Assembly (NCBI GenBank): GCA_034766995.1
Contig: CM068313.1
Span: 22,740,012-22,804,011 of the forward strand
Direction: 5' to 3'
DNA length: 64,000 bases
Source of the DNA: Acanthacorydalis orientalis
Lineage: Eukaryota; Arthropoda; Insecta; Megaloptera; Corydalidae
Positions 51,461-63,349 of the stretch are shown piece by piece (the stretch's first letter is position 1; each line of letters opens with the position of its first letter). The notes under the pieces are model-generated. The model searched no databases. It worked only from the letters and a program-made list of their open reading frames with translations, and was not told the DNA's origin. The translations under genes were made by a program, and so were the position numbers.

Positions 51461-52362
51461 TCTATATGTATTTAAAATAATATATATATATATATATATA
51501 TAGGTAAATCAATTAAAATAAAGGTCAATAAATTGTAATGAGTAAATGACTTTCAAATTGAAACTAACCATCAATTTTCTCGAAAAAATTAATTAAATAT
51601 TAATACAGTCAATAATTTTGTCATGTGAGTGAATATTATTTATTTTTTTTTAGAAATTATTAGAAATTTCTTTCAATCGAATGTTTTATTGAATCAAATA
51701 GATTTCGACAAGTTATAAAATAAATTATTTAAGACAAGAATACTCTTTAATTATTTTGTATTGTTTAATTAACTAAAAAAGTAATAACAGGCGAATAATA
51801 ATATTTAATATCAAAATATATTTATTCTAAAGTAGTATTCACATGTGTATAATATTTATTAATAATATTAAAAAAAATACACATTAAATATAAAAAAAGG
51901 AAGTGCGAAATGAAATCATTTCTCAGCAAATATTAAAAAACGTGCCTCATTTCAGATTTCAATAGAACTACAGTAAAATATAAATGTGCATTTTCTCATA
52001 CAATTCTTATTCTGTTTTTCATTCAAAATTGTTTTAAATTCTCCCTTTAATTGCAAGAATGCCAATTAAGAATGATTTATAGATCCTTAAGTACTTTTAT
52101 AAGGCCACAGAAAAGTGTTTTACAAAGGTTTAATTCTTTTATATTTCAATGTTATTGGACACCTGGTGTACCTTATCATTCTTAAGGGGCATGGAAATGT
52201 ATATAATAGTCAGTAATAAATATCGTTAATTAAAAAGAAATATTTTTGAAGTTCACTGTGTTCTTATTCTTTTTATCTATATTTCATTTACTGTAAATTG
52301 TATATATGAAAGAAAAGTGTTCTTCAATGTTGTCTAAACATGCATTTTCGTTGTCACTCATT

Positions 52363-52363
<1 letters not shown>

Positions 52364-52399
<36 letters not shown>
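52364..52399. repeat. (CA)n-(TA)n microsatellite
   Basis: Acacacacac passing into TA. Confidence 0.95.
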
Positions 52400-52515
52400 A
52401 TCAAATAAAATAATATTTATTTTAAATAAGTATATTTTTCAAATATCAACTAAAATTTGTCTTACCAAGAATTTTCTTTTTCACTTTTCGATGTAATTGA
52501 CTATTTTTTTAAATT

Positions 52516-52517
<2 letters not shown>

Positions 52518-52553
<36 letters not shown>
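52518..52553. repeat. (TA)n microsatellite
   Basis: TA tract of about 36 bases. Confidence 0.95.
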
Positions 52554-52555
<2 letters not shown>

Positions 52556-52868
52556 TTGAGTTAAAAAATCATATTTATATAAAACAAATTATCTTGATGA
52601 CCTATATATTTTAAAGACTTAGATCCGTATGTAAAAATAATGTAATAATAAAAAAATCGATTTTAAAAACGAGAGAAAAGAAATAGGATTTTGGTGTAGT
52701 AAAAAGATAAATATAATCCTTAACATAAAATTGTACCAGTTCAAAGATAAATTAAATAAAACATTAAATGCTTTAATGAAGATTTATACACAAGAACGAT
52801 TTAAATTTACAAAGACTACAGCAAGAAAAACAATAAAGTAAAGAAAACAAGAATAATTTTATGCTCAC

Positions 52869-53126
52869 CGAGTATTTCAAGCGTGTGCGTGATTTCCTTT
52901 GGTTCAAGTGTACCGATCTGACAGACATAGTCTCCAGCGTCGTGGGGTCGGACGTCTCGAAGCTCCAAACTGTAACCGCCACCAGAGAGACCGAGCAATG
53001 CTGGGGCTGCTGAAAGTGAACCGCTCTGTGGTGTACTCAACAGACGTACTCTAGGATCCGGTGACACTTTCACTGGGCCCGCTGTCAGAATTGCGATACC
53101 ACGTTTCCATGCTAACACGTAACTAC
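52869..53126 (-). CDS. Internal exon: Ig V-set half-domain of a Lachesin/Klingon-like adhesion protein
   Basis: A 258-base minus-strand exon: two bases completing a codon, 85 codons, and one base of the next, so phase 1 in and phase 1 out. A pyrimidine-rich acceptor (tttcaatttcag) precedes it and a strong donor (CG|GTGAGC) follows. It encodes the second half of an immunoglobulin V-set domain: the core tryptophan in YVLAWKRGIAILTAG, then VKVSPDPRVRLL, a Gly/Ser/Ala-rich insertion of about 18 residues, YSLELRDVRPHD, the hallmark DAGDYVC with the second disulphide cysteine, and QIGTLEPKEITHTLEIL as the last strand. The first cysteine must lie on an upstream exon, which I did not find. This pattern is characteristic of insect neural cell-surface IgSF proteins (Lachesin, Klingon, IgLON-like), which are GPI-anchored or membrane adhesion molecules. 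GC content is far above the flanks. The exact orthologue is not certain. Confidence 0.9.
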
Positions 53127-54321
53127 CTGAAATTGAAACATATGTGTGAATCAGAACATAAATAAAGGATATTGTTCTCTATGTTATTATTTTTAGAGTG
53201 CGTTATAAATATTTTAATGGATTATTTGTATTCAGGGAAACAGAAACATAATTATTTTACTAGAGCGAACAAGACGAATCTTTAATGTAAAAAATTAAGT
53301 ATGCGAATAAATAATTAATTATTAATGGAAAAATATTTAATTTATACTGACATATTTTTATTCTTTACAAAAAATTTACAAATTTTCTTCTAAAATTGGA
53401 ATTATAATAATATTAGAGATTTTTACATATTCTTGCTAATAATAACTATAAACTGACTTCTTTAGAATAAAAACTGTGCAGTAAAAATTTAACATGGGGA
53501 GATTCATGAAACAATTCATTTTGCTTTACCCTATATTTGAATATTGGAATTGAATAAAATAAAAAAATCTGTTCTTCAACTTTTCCTTTTTGTTAGTTTC
53601 GTTTTAATTCGAAAAGTTAAAAAACTACCACCTATGATTATAGGACATATGAAAATAATTAATTAGAAAAATGTAAATTTAATTTAAAAATAATTAATGA
53701 AATTAAAGTATATGAATGAAATACTGAAAAAATCAATTCATCTTGTGCAATGCTGGTAAAATTTTATTGAACGCAATTGTAATATTGAATAAAATTGTAA
53801 TATTGAATGAAAATAAAAAGTAAATTACTTGTATTATTCAGTTCTACTTTGGATTTTTAAAAAAATTAAAAAATATAATCAAAGATGTTTTAAAATGTCT
53901 GCAGACAAAAGTAAATTATATGATATTCATCTTAAATGTTATTTTTGGAAAATTATATTCTTTTTGTTTAAATATTGTAAAAGTATATAACCAACATTCA
54001 GTATAGAAAAATCTAAGAAAAAGTGAAGATAATTTTGTGTATTTCTCAGCTGGATCACATGCATGTACATTTTTATGAGCACAGTAGAGAAATAAAAGAC
54101 ATCCTTCTAGTGTCTTGTATTTTTATAATTTATTTACACGTTGAATATTTACTTTACATATTCATATATTTGTCTCAGTAGACTTTTACAAAAAAAATTA
54201 AATCTAGAAGTAAATAATCTCAAATAGATTAGAAATAAAAAATATGTACTTGAATACACAATCGTATTTTTAGTATATTTAGAATTTGTCTGTTTTGAAA
54301 AAAATATTCTATCAGCAAACA

Positions 54322-54325
<4 letters not shown>

Positions 54326-54358
<33 letters not shown>

Positions 54359-54390
54359 CATATTATATATATATGTATATATATATACAT
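54326..54390. repeat. Compound (TA)n microsatellite
   Basis: About 65 bases of TA with several small interruptions. Confidence 0.93.
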
Positions 54391-56163
54391 AATCTTTAAT
54401 TCTATTGTGATGAATAGGTTAGAATTATATGATAAATCGAATTCAATCTATTTTTTCATAGATTTTATTTTTATCTAACGATAAAAATATGAATGATCAG
54501 TTGTATTACAATGGCATGGACAATTAATCTAAAAAGTATTGAGAGAATAATTTTAAAATTATCAGAAAGTGAAGAAATTATAAGAAAGTTTCCGTTGTAA
54601 TAGTCTTGCACATTTTTCAAGTAATTTCTGAAAATAATACGTAAACCTTTTTACACTTTAATTATTATATAAAACACATTTATTTTTATGAAACAAAATA
54701 TAATTACGTCCATTATTTTTTTTTGTTTTCAATATTATAACAATAAAACTCTTTATTTTGATGTAAAAACATAGTTTCTTAAATTTCTAAAAATTAATAT
54801 ATTTTCTTTTTAAAAAAACATGAATGCAATTATGCATATTTTCCACACATCTGCTTTAAAGAAATTTATTACACAGCATAGTGAATGTATTATTAATTGA
54901 AAGGAAAATGCAGGAGAAAATAATGTCGTTCTGGCAGGTGGCACCACTGTTAATATTTAATGACCTTAAGATTGGATACAAGACCTTGCTCTTTGTCGAC
55001 GACAAAATCGTTTCTATGTCTTCGTTATATACAGCACAATGGCAACGAATTTTTAATTAAATTTTATTAAGACATTGTTTCTAAATTCCTCATTAAGACG
55101 AAATTTGTAATAACGTGTTGTTCAGTTTCATGTTAAATCATTTTTATGTAACATTCATTTATATGTTTGATATTATGTTTTGTGTGCAAACTAAGGTATT
55201 TAAATATTGAAGAATATAAGATTTTTAATAATGAAGATACAAAAATTGTTGAATTAAAAATTCTTGCATTGTCCAGTTAAACGTAGGGTTTTATATTAAA
55301 AACATTAAAACGTTCTCTCTTTCTAGTAAATAAACAAATTTAAATAGATTGTTTCATAAATGTTAAACACTAGAGAAACGAAATACGAACAAATATCATA
55401 TTAATATTTTTCAAGTCATATAAAAACAATAAATTATGAATAATTTGCATTGTGTTCATTGTCTGTTATTTCATTTTTAACGTTAAGTTTTCATACATAT
55501 TTCAATTATCTTTATAACATTGTTATTAACACAGACATTTATTACATAATATATGTCTAATTAAAAATAATTACATTCCTAATCAAAGATGATCCATATT
55601 AAAAATGACTGTTACAATTAAAACATACTAATTATTAATTCAATGTACTTTTTATTTAATGTAATTATGATTTCTTAATTTTTTTGTAGAATATTTTCAG
55701 ATATTTTAAACTTTTGTATTGAAGTTTTTAGTGATATTTTAGTTTTCAGTAAAAAATGCATTATTTCTCATTACTTTCATATTATAGACATATTAAAAAC
55801 CAGTATATAGCTTTATTAAAGATACACGAAAATAGTCATAAATTCTTCTTTTATACATTCTTGAGAATATTTCTTAGACCTGTATATTAGAGTACTGGTG
55901 TTGATAGAATTACTATTAAAATTCAGTTAAATGACAATCAAAATTGTTAATAATTTCTTATTAAATATGTAGTTTTTATATAGTTTGCGAGAAAGAAAAT
56001 TCATTTGTGAAATTGAATTTGCTGCAATCGCTAAAATTGTTACTGATTTCCAAACAAAATATCGGAATTTGGAACAATGCAATAAAATAATATTCATTTT
56101 AAAAATTAAAGCACACAATATTTCATTTTTATTTTATTTGAAAAAAATAGTTATGAATTATGT

Positions 56164-56218
<55 letters not shown>
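56164..56218. repeat. (TA)n microsatellite
   Basis: TA tract of about 55 bases. Confidence 0.96.
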
Positions 56219-56221
<3 letters not shown>

Positions 56222-56339
56222 CCATTGCAATGTACATTATAATTATTTTCTTATATTTATGACCAAAACATTTGTACTAAACAATTTCATTTTAAATAAA
56301 GAATAATAAAGATCTTAATAAAGTATATGTTCATGAATA

Positions 56340-56340
<1 letters not shown>

Positions 56341-56408
<68 letters not shown>

Positions 56409-56411
56409 GTG
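56341..56411. repeat. (TA)n-(TG)n compound microsatellite
   Basis: TA tract passing into a TG run that ends exactly at the left border of the MITE at 56412. Confidence 0.96.
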
Positions 56412-56703
56412 CAGTGGCGCACTTGGGATTTAATTTGAGGGTGGTGAGTTAAATGGATGAAAAAAATTTTAATTGTGAATTCAATAAAATTTATTACATG
56501 ATTATAAAAAGTACTTGAAGAATAAAATCCAGTTTTTTTTTCTTTTTACAAAGCAATTGAATTACTTCAGTCGTGGTTTTTACTAATATTTCTCTATATA
56601 TAGGTACATTTTCGCAAAATGATTTTGTTTTGTTTTTTAGTATTTTTTCTTTTTTCCTTTGGGGGTGTGAAGGCCTCTTTCCTCCTCCCTGGATGCGCCA
56701 CTG
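56412..56703 (+). mobile_element. hAT-like MITE, copy B
   Basis: A 292 bp non-coding element starting CAGTGGCGCACTTGGGAT and ending ctccctggatgcgccactg, so the inverted ends read CAGTGGCGCA then YYNRGG. The interior aligns with the reverse complement of 6469-6754 across its length. Flanking 8-mers (tgtgtgtg and tatttttg) do not match, perhaps because the left flank is a mutable microsatellite. It has no coding capacity. Confidence 0.8.
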
Positions 56704-57280
56704 TATTTTTGTATGTATGTAAATTTCATTATATTACTAATTTAATTTTATCTTAAAAAATATTGTATGGAACAACACCGCAATTCAACCTTGATTATAT
56801 ACAATATATGTATTGTGTGTTATAAAAGAAATATTTAATTTGAAATTAATCTAACACTAGTTATTAGTGAGAAGAAAAATATGAAAGAAATACATTTACT
56901 GGTTCTGGCAAATAGTGATACCAAAATTGATCGGTTTATACTCACAGTATATTAAAAATATTAAAATCACACTTTGTTTAAACGATACCTTAACTAAGAT
57001 CACTTTTAGAACACAATTATCTGCTGTCTTATAAGTACATGAAACAACTCGTAAATAGAGAGCGACTATATTATAGAGGGAAATAGATACACTTATGAAA
57101 CTGCATATTATGTTGTAAATTATGTATGCAAAGAGTATGTTGACAGATCTGGGATGCTGGTGGATATATTAGTCGCATGAGCGTGTTTACCACATACATT
57201 CCCCAGGTTGTCCATAAGTAATTACGTCTAAAGTACGCTTCATACAATCTCGCTGTTAAGAGCGTAATTATATATGTATG

Positions 57281-57345
<65 letters not shown>

Positions 57346-57505
57346 TACCCTACATCATATGCAAGCTATCATTTTGGCTATAAGGGTTCAAATATTAACT
57401 GCGCTAGCAGTTCATAAATGTAATAATAGACGTCATGCATATCAATATGTATATTAGCATAAATTATTAGATAATGATTATAATCTAATAACATTAAAAA
57501 TATTG

Positions 57506-57506
<1 letters not shown>

Positions 57507-57567
<61 letters not shown>

Positions 57568-57590
57568 CGTGTATGTGCGAGTATGTTGTG
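57507..57590. repeat. (TA)n-(TG)n compound microsatellite
   Basis: A TA tract passing into irregular TG-rich sequence. Confidence 0.94.
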
Positions 57591-58018
57591 TGTGTGTATG
57601 TTCTGCGTTTGTAATATAAACTGAAACTATATATTTTTTATATTTGTTGCATATTTTTTTACAAAAAAGACAGTTTAAGTATATTTAAGAGAATTAATCA
57701 AATGTATAATTTAGTGTATCCGGTTTTTTTAAAATATAAAATATTACATGATATAATATGTCTTCGATATAAAATATTTCTTTTTATTACAAAATATAAG
57801 GCAGTATAAAGTCTTAAAAGACATTCTTATAAGATAAATGTTTTAGATAATATATTTTTGGGACAAATTATTTACAAAGCAGTTTTAAAAACAACTTTGA
57901 GCAAATAATACCATGTTTGCTTTGAAAATCATATTAATGAATAATTCACAAATATTATTCGAGTTAATACTTTTCTAGACTGTTTACAGCTATATACATA
58001 CATACACACACGTGTGTA

Positions 58019-58042
58019 TCCATCTATCTATCTATCTATCTA

Positions 58043-58079
<37 letters not shown>
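58019..58079. repeat. (ATCT)n and (TA)n tracts
   Basis: About six tandem ATCT units (58019-58043), then a TA tract. This is the only clear tetranucleotide ATCT repeat seen. Confidence 0.93.
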
Positions 58080-58081
<2 letters not shown>

Positions 58082-58923
58082 TTATATCAATAAAAAGGTA
58101 CCTTGACTATATTAATATTTCATATTTTTTATCAGTGTCATAAGCGATAATAAAAGTTAAATGATAATTTTTTGTCGATTTATATTTATTTAAGAACACT
58201 TTTTTGTTTGATTTACTACTTATCTAACCAATGTTATCATATATTTTATTATTTAATTCAAACATGTTAGAATATAAATAATCTAATTTAAATTAAAACG
58301 AAATTCAATATTAATTTTAAAATAATTAGGTAAGCATTACATATTTATAAAAAGAAAAATTTTGAGAGAACGTTAGAAAAAACTCCAATGTCAAATTCGA
58401 ACTCGTAAAATACTTTAAAATTTTAGTACAAAAGTCTAACATAATGAAATAAATTTCATTTACTCGAAATAAAAATACTATAAAAATTAAACATAGTATT
58501 TTTATAAATAAACAAATATACTGAATAACGATAATTTTCAACTTTTTTTAGAATATGAATAAAATTTGTTCATCACTCAGATTTTTTAAAAAGGAGAATT
58601 AATTGATGGATAAAGAATTATTTTTATAGTCAATAAATAATTACTTCAGTGTTGTAGTAGACACTTATATACATTTTGTCTATATGGAGATAATTGAAAT
58701 TGTCTTTAGAATGTAAGTAAGTGTCAATCACGTGCAGGTCACGTAAATCTAACATTCAGTAGATATAACGAACGAATCGAGTTGTATTCAGACGTGTCTC
58801 CAAGGATGTGGAATGCAGCTAACTTAGTTGTTACCTGTTGGATATTTTATTACGTTCATGGTTGATGTTTGACGTATATTCTCTAAGATACATCCATTTT
58901 ACGGATAGATGTATATGTAACAA

Positions 58924-58941
58924 GCTCTTTCTCTCTCTCTC

Positions 58942-58992
<51 letters not shown>
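58924..58992. repeat. (CT)n and (TA)n tracts
   Basis: ctttctctctctctctc followed by a TA tract of about 45 bases. Confidence 0.94.
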
Positions 58993-58997
<5 letters not shown>

Positions 58998-59428
58998 TAA
59001 TTCATGAGCATTCTGTATCTTGTGCTGATACCGTTCTAATCTCTTATTTGAAAAACGTTTTATACATAAGCTTTTGAAGTCGATTGATATATTTTATTAT
59101 ACATGATTTAGAATGTTTTATTTATGCATTAAAATGAAAAGTAGAAAACAATGTGTTGTTTTCAAATCAATTATCAATATAATAATTTCGCCATATTAAC
59201 ATTATTCGAGTAATGTATGGAGTTTTCACAAACGAATAAAAAGGTATCTTTGTGTGAATACTTTAGAGCTATGTTCTCTGAAATACAAGGCGTTTTGACA
59301 GGCTACGAAAAATTGATCTAATACTTGGAAATATCTACTCGGTGAAATAATTAGACTTTTTCAACGACGTGAACTCAATGTTTCCTTACTTTGCTTTTGT
59401 ATATAAAAACAATAAATTCACACATACA

Positions 59429-59469
<41 letters not shown>

Positions 59470-59489
59470 GGAAATTAAATAAGTATTTA

Positions 59490-59550
<61 letters not shown>

Positions 59551-59577
59551 TTTATTTATATGTATATATATATATAA

Positions 59578-59628
<51 letters not shown>
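59429..59628. repeat. TA-rich microsatellite cluster
   Basis: Three long TA tracts (59429-59464, 59492-59545, 59582-59628) within about 200 bases, separated by short AT spacers. This is the densest TA cluster in the window. Confidence 0.95.
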
Positions 59629-59631
<3 letters not shown>

Positions 59632-60334
59632 AAAAGTTAATTAAAATCGATTTTGAAAAATGAATAAATAAATAAGTAAATTAAAATAAAACATTATCAT
59701 TTATTAAAATGCTTGAAAGTTTTGTTAAACTGTTTATTGAAATATATATAATAATGTTTTTTTTAAAGGAAATATATTTTTTGCACAGAGAAAAACATTT
59801 AATATTTTTGTAATTGTAATACTCTTTTTAAGATTAATCATAAGTGTTAATTTTGAAATATATGCTTTTTCTTTATTTGAAGATTTTTGAAAAGATACCG
59901 TTTCTGAAATTTACCCACAAGTTTACAAATAACATTCATTTTTCAATAAAAATAAATATTAAATTGCCAAAGAGAGAATTGTGTTTTCAATCCTATGCTA
60001 TTGCAATATAAACTGGTAAGACATCTGTCTTATACTCGGCTACGATGCAAGCTTAATACCGTTTCTCGGTGTATGTTCGTGTTTTAAGAAAATATGTATG
60101 TGTGCATACAAACAGTTACTCGGCCAATAGACAAAAATACTGTTGTACTCAACACAAATATACATAAAACGTACTGTAACATTCCTCAGAAAGATAAAAA
60201 AAAACTTATATTCTGAGAACAGAAAGCATACACACATATTTTTCATGTGGAATATTTCGTGTGTGTATATGTACGTGCATGTATGATTTATACTAGCGTC
60301 TCCTTCAATTTTCCTGGTATGTGGTTTATTGCAG

Positions 60335-60498
60335 ATCGTTCAGACGAGACAACCAAATTTGTGGCAAAGGTGGACGGTGATGCAAATAGTGAATTCGTGT
60401 ACATGGAGAAAAAATACGAAACGTTACATTGGACAAATATTCTTGTAGAAGGAACAAAAAAATATATAAAATTTTCAGATATGGAATATTTATTTTAA
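60335..60498 (+). CDS. Candidate 3'-terminal exon of an unknown gene
   Basis: A plus-strand open segment less AT-biased than its surroundings. A good acceptor (ctccttcaattttcctgg then tgtggtttattgcag) ends at 60334. The exon would start with two bases completing a codon (phase 1) and continue RSDETTKFVAKVDGDANSEF and VYMEKKYETLHWTNILVEGT to a TAA at 60496-60498, with AATAAA at 60562-60567. The piece of about 53 residues is hydrophilic and charged, with no transmembrane segment or known motif that I recognise. The frame is also open upstream of the acceptor to 60247, so an unspliced short frame is possible. No upstream exon was identified. Chance openness cannot be excluded, but composition, splice site, stop and poly(A) signal agree. 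Confidence 0.4.
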
Positions 60499-60876
60499 AC
60501 AGCCGAAGAGAAACTGTCCTGACAATTTTTATTCGATTCGGTAAATATTTAAACGGAATTAAATAAAAATATATTTATATTATTTTTAGATTTGGCCTTT
60601 ATGTTTTTTTTATTGATTTTCTTATCAGCACCTGCTTTTAAAATATTTACACTTTTTATAATTATATTTTTGTACATTATCATAGAGGCACAAAAACTGA
60701 TACAGATATAAAATATTACAAAAAATAATAAAAGTAATATAAACTTAATATTTATTTTTTTTATACTTAACACAGAGATGTAAATGTGTATTTTTTATAA
60801 CCTATTTTTAAGCATAGTTTTGTTCTACATTTAAAAATATTTAAGTGATAAGAATCACTGACCACAAAATCTTTGT

Positions 60877-60959
<83 letters not shown>

Positions 60960-62393
60960 ATATTATATGTAATAGTGTGTGAAAGAAATATTTTACGATC
61001 TCGAAAAGTAACATAAAATAAAAAGATTATTATTATAGAAAAAAATATAATATCTATTTCACCTCATATTAAAATAATTAATTTTAATCTTTATTTATTA
61101 TTTGAATTCACAGTTATTTGTAACCTGTATTACTATTGTGTATTCGTTTGTTATTTGTTTTAAATATCAACATTTTATTCATTAATAATAAGTTTTATGA
61201 AATCAGATTCAGAAAGTATAACGTGTATGTAGATATAAATAGATTAATATTAATGTTTTTTTTATATGATAGGTTGAAGAGAGATATATAACACTGACGC
61301 GATAAAAACTGAAATTATATGTGATTATTGGAATAGAAAGTAATTTATTTGATAATGTATTAATTATAAAAAATACAGATGTGTTATTAATTAATTTTTC
61401 CTTTATATTAAGACATTTTTTTTCTGGCTTTATTTATATAAATATAATAATATTTATAAAAGAGTTCATTTATTTACTTTTTATTATTGCAGGGATACAA
61501 TTTATTTGAATTTGAAACGAAAATGTTATACTTAATTATTTTCAGTTAAAGCATTTTAAGAAAATTTAGTACTTACAATAATTTTATTATGTTTTGACAT
61601 GAATATTAATATATTTGATAACATAACAATATTTCATTAAATATTATTCAAAGTTAATATAATTCATATAAATACATACTTTATCATGCATACTCAAATA
61701 GATTCAACACAGGAGCTGAATATTTAGAAAGCGTAAAAATTTAAGGATTGAAGAAAACAATGTATGGTGTAATTAATATAAGAATGAGTATCTGACAAAT
61801 GTTTAATTCAAATACAATATTATTTAAACTATTTTTATTTTTTTTCAGGTATTACTATATGTGCCCCATTACAGTATTTGACAAAATATTTGTTGTATTT
61901 CTAAAGGTTTTTTTAAGGTCAAACAGTAATTTCATAAATAATTAATTACTATATAAAAAAGTTGTCTGCTGTGGTTTCAATTGTTATAAATGATCTCATG
62001 TAAATATATCTTTCTTAAGATATTTATGTTCCATACTGTTGTGTATAAATGAACACATGAATAAAAATAATTTTAAATCCTTTTAATTCCTTTTATTATC
62101 TTAGAAATAATTTAAATCAAAAATAAATGAAATTTTGATATTTTTTTCCATAAGACAATTAATGTATATATGTGAAAAATATCCAACAGACATGTATAGA
62201 AACTGTAAGAATAAAGTTGGACAAAATACAAAAAAAATATTTTGAAATGATAATCCATTACTTGCATTTAAAATATATTGAAAATTGAGAATATCTCAAT
62301 AAAAAGTTAATACAAAGTTTTGATTTGAATTGTTTAATATTTTATGTATAATGGAGAGAAATTGCATGTGTGTGGTTGTATATAATATTGTTA

Positions 62394-62437
<44 letters not shown>

Positions 62438-62632
62438 TGTACGATAACAAATTGATACTTGAAATATTGAAACTGATGTATGAGTGTTACTGTACCTGTG
62501 AAATTTCAAATAGGTGGTAATGTATACCGAATATGAAATGAAAACACATTCAACGAATCAATCCGAGAAAAGTTGAAAAATCATCGTGAAATCACACCCA
62601 GGCACCGCGATCTATATCGTTATATATGTGTA

Positions 62633-62689
<57 letters not shown>
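60499..62689. other. AT-rich non-coding stretch
   Basis: Long (TA)n tracts occur at 60881-60959, 62398-62431 and 62640-62690. Nothing else was recognised. Confidence 0.6.
60881..60959. repeat. Long (TA)n microsatellite
   Basis: About 79 bases of TA with one TG step. Confidence 0.96.

Positions 62690-62690
<1 letters not shown>
62640..62690. repeat. (TA)n microsatellite
   Basis: TA tract of about 51 bases at the edge of the GC-rich island. Confidence 0.95.
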
Positions 62691-62693
<3 letters not shown>

Positions 62694-63125
62694 GCCTAGT
62701 GCACGGTAACGCGATAGCGTATCTGTACCCCTCCTGCTCGCATTCAGGGGTAACGTAACCGCCCCTGGATCGTACATATTTCATACATTGACAGGCGCGC
62801 ATATTTTTACATACAGCTTCGTACCGTTTGTTCTATATGTATATCGACGAAGCCGTATTTTTCAATGGCGCCGTCACCATCGCCGCGACGCTTTGCGTCC
62901 TTTCCTTCCCGTTGCCGACCCGCAGGCGGTGACGCTCGGGTTGACTGCTTTAATATTTCGTATCGCGGTTGTAACGTACAACTGGCTGTATCCCAGTCAC
63001 GTACACCTTGCTCTGTAGTCGATGGCGTGCAGCTTTTTGTAACCGCGGATCACGCTGATACCTAGCGATGCCATGACCAGGTTGCTGAACAAAAAGTGAC
63101 ACATCTTCGTCTTCTTATTTTTCTT
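62691..63125. other. CpG- and GC-rich island
   Basis: About 430 bases with by far the highest sustained GC and CpG content in the window (for example ggcgccgtcaccatcgccgc and gcgtcctttccttcccgttg). Frames are open on both strands (plus 62788-63018 and 62865-63065; minus 62997-63104), as expected of GC-rich DNA, so openness alone is weak evidence. It could be a promoter or first-exon region, a conserved element, or a repeat. Confidence 0.55.
63007..63104 (-). CDS. Candidate first coding exon, unknown product
   Basis: On the minus strand an ATG at 63104-63102 with A at position -3 opens MCHFLFSNLVMASLGISVIR and continues GYKKLHAIDYRA before a possible donor, CAAG|GTGTACG, at 63007/63006 (phase 2). 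Read without splicing, the frame stops at TGA (62997), giving 35 residues. The first about 20 residues are hydrophobic enough to be a signal peptide or anchor. An alternative donor, CTAG|GTATCA, would end in phase 1 after MASL, which matches the phase-1 entry of the Ig exon at 53126, but at least one exon with the first Ig cysteine would still be needed between them. No family was recognised. The strand choice rests on start context and composition only. Confidence 0.25.
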
Positions 63126-63303
63126 TTCGATTACTCTATGTTCGTGCTCGATTTGTCATAATACCAATATGTTGTAACAAGGGTACATTGAAACTGGTAC
63201 GAAAAACTATCCACCAGCAATAAGCTTTATTACAACTGGGTTTTCTCTATTTTAATATTCAAATATTCATATTCACATCTATAAATTTGTGTATATGTAT
63301 ATG

Positions 63304-63349
<46 letters not shown>

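Larger units (their letters stand above)
51461..52868. other. AT-rich sequence, likely intron of the minus-strand Ig gene
   Basis: It follows the exon donor on the minus strand. It contains a TA tract at 51479-51503, a CA/TA tract at 52364-52399, and a (TA)n tract at 52518-52553. No further exon was recognised. Confidence 0.55.
53127..56411. other. AT-rich sequence, likely intron upstream of the Ig exon
   Basis: Simple TA tracts occur at 54326-54390, 56164-56218 and 56341-56391. A GC-richer patch lies at 54925-55040 (gttctggcaggtggcaccac). No exon carrying the first Ig cysteine was recognised. Confidence 0.55.
56704..60334. other. AT-rich stretch with TA tracts and two islands
   Basis: TA tracts occur at 57281-57340, 57507-57556, 58047-58079, 58946-58992, 59429-59464 and 59492-59628. 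GC-richer patches lie at 57120-57260 and 58690-58860; the second includes a CACGTG E-box at about 58730 and cgtgcaggtcacg. No gene was recognised. Confidence 0.6.

Noticed and set aside
58019..58046. ATCT repeats as a CRISPR-like array
   Set aside because: Uniform 4-base units without spacers are an ordinary microsatellite.
62788..63065. Two overlapping plus-strand frames in the GC-rich island
   Set aside because: GC-rich DNA has few stops, the frames overlap each other and the minus-strand candidate, and no motif was recognised. They are mentioned only under the island.
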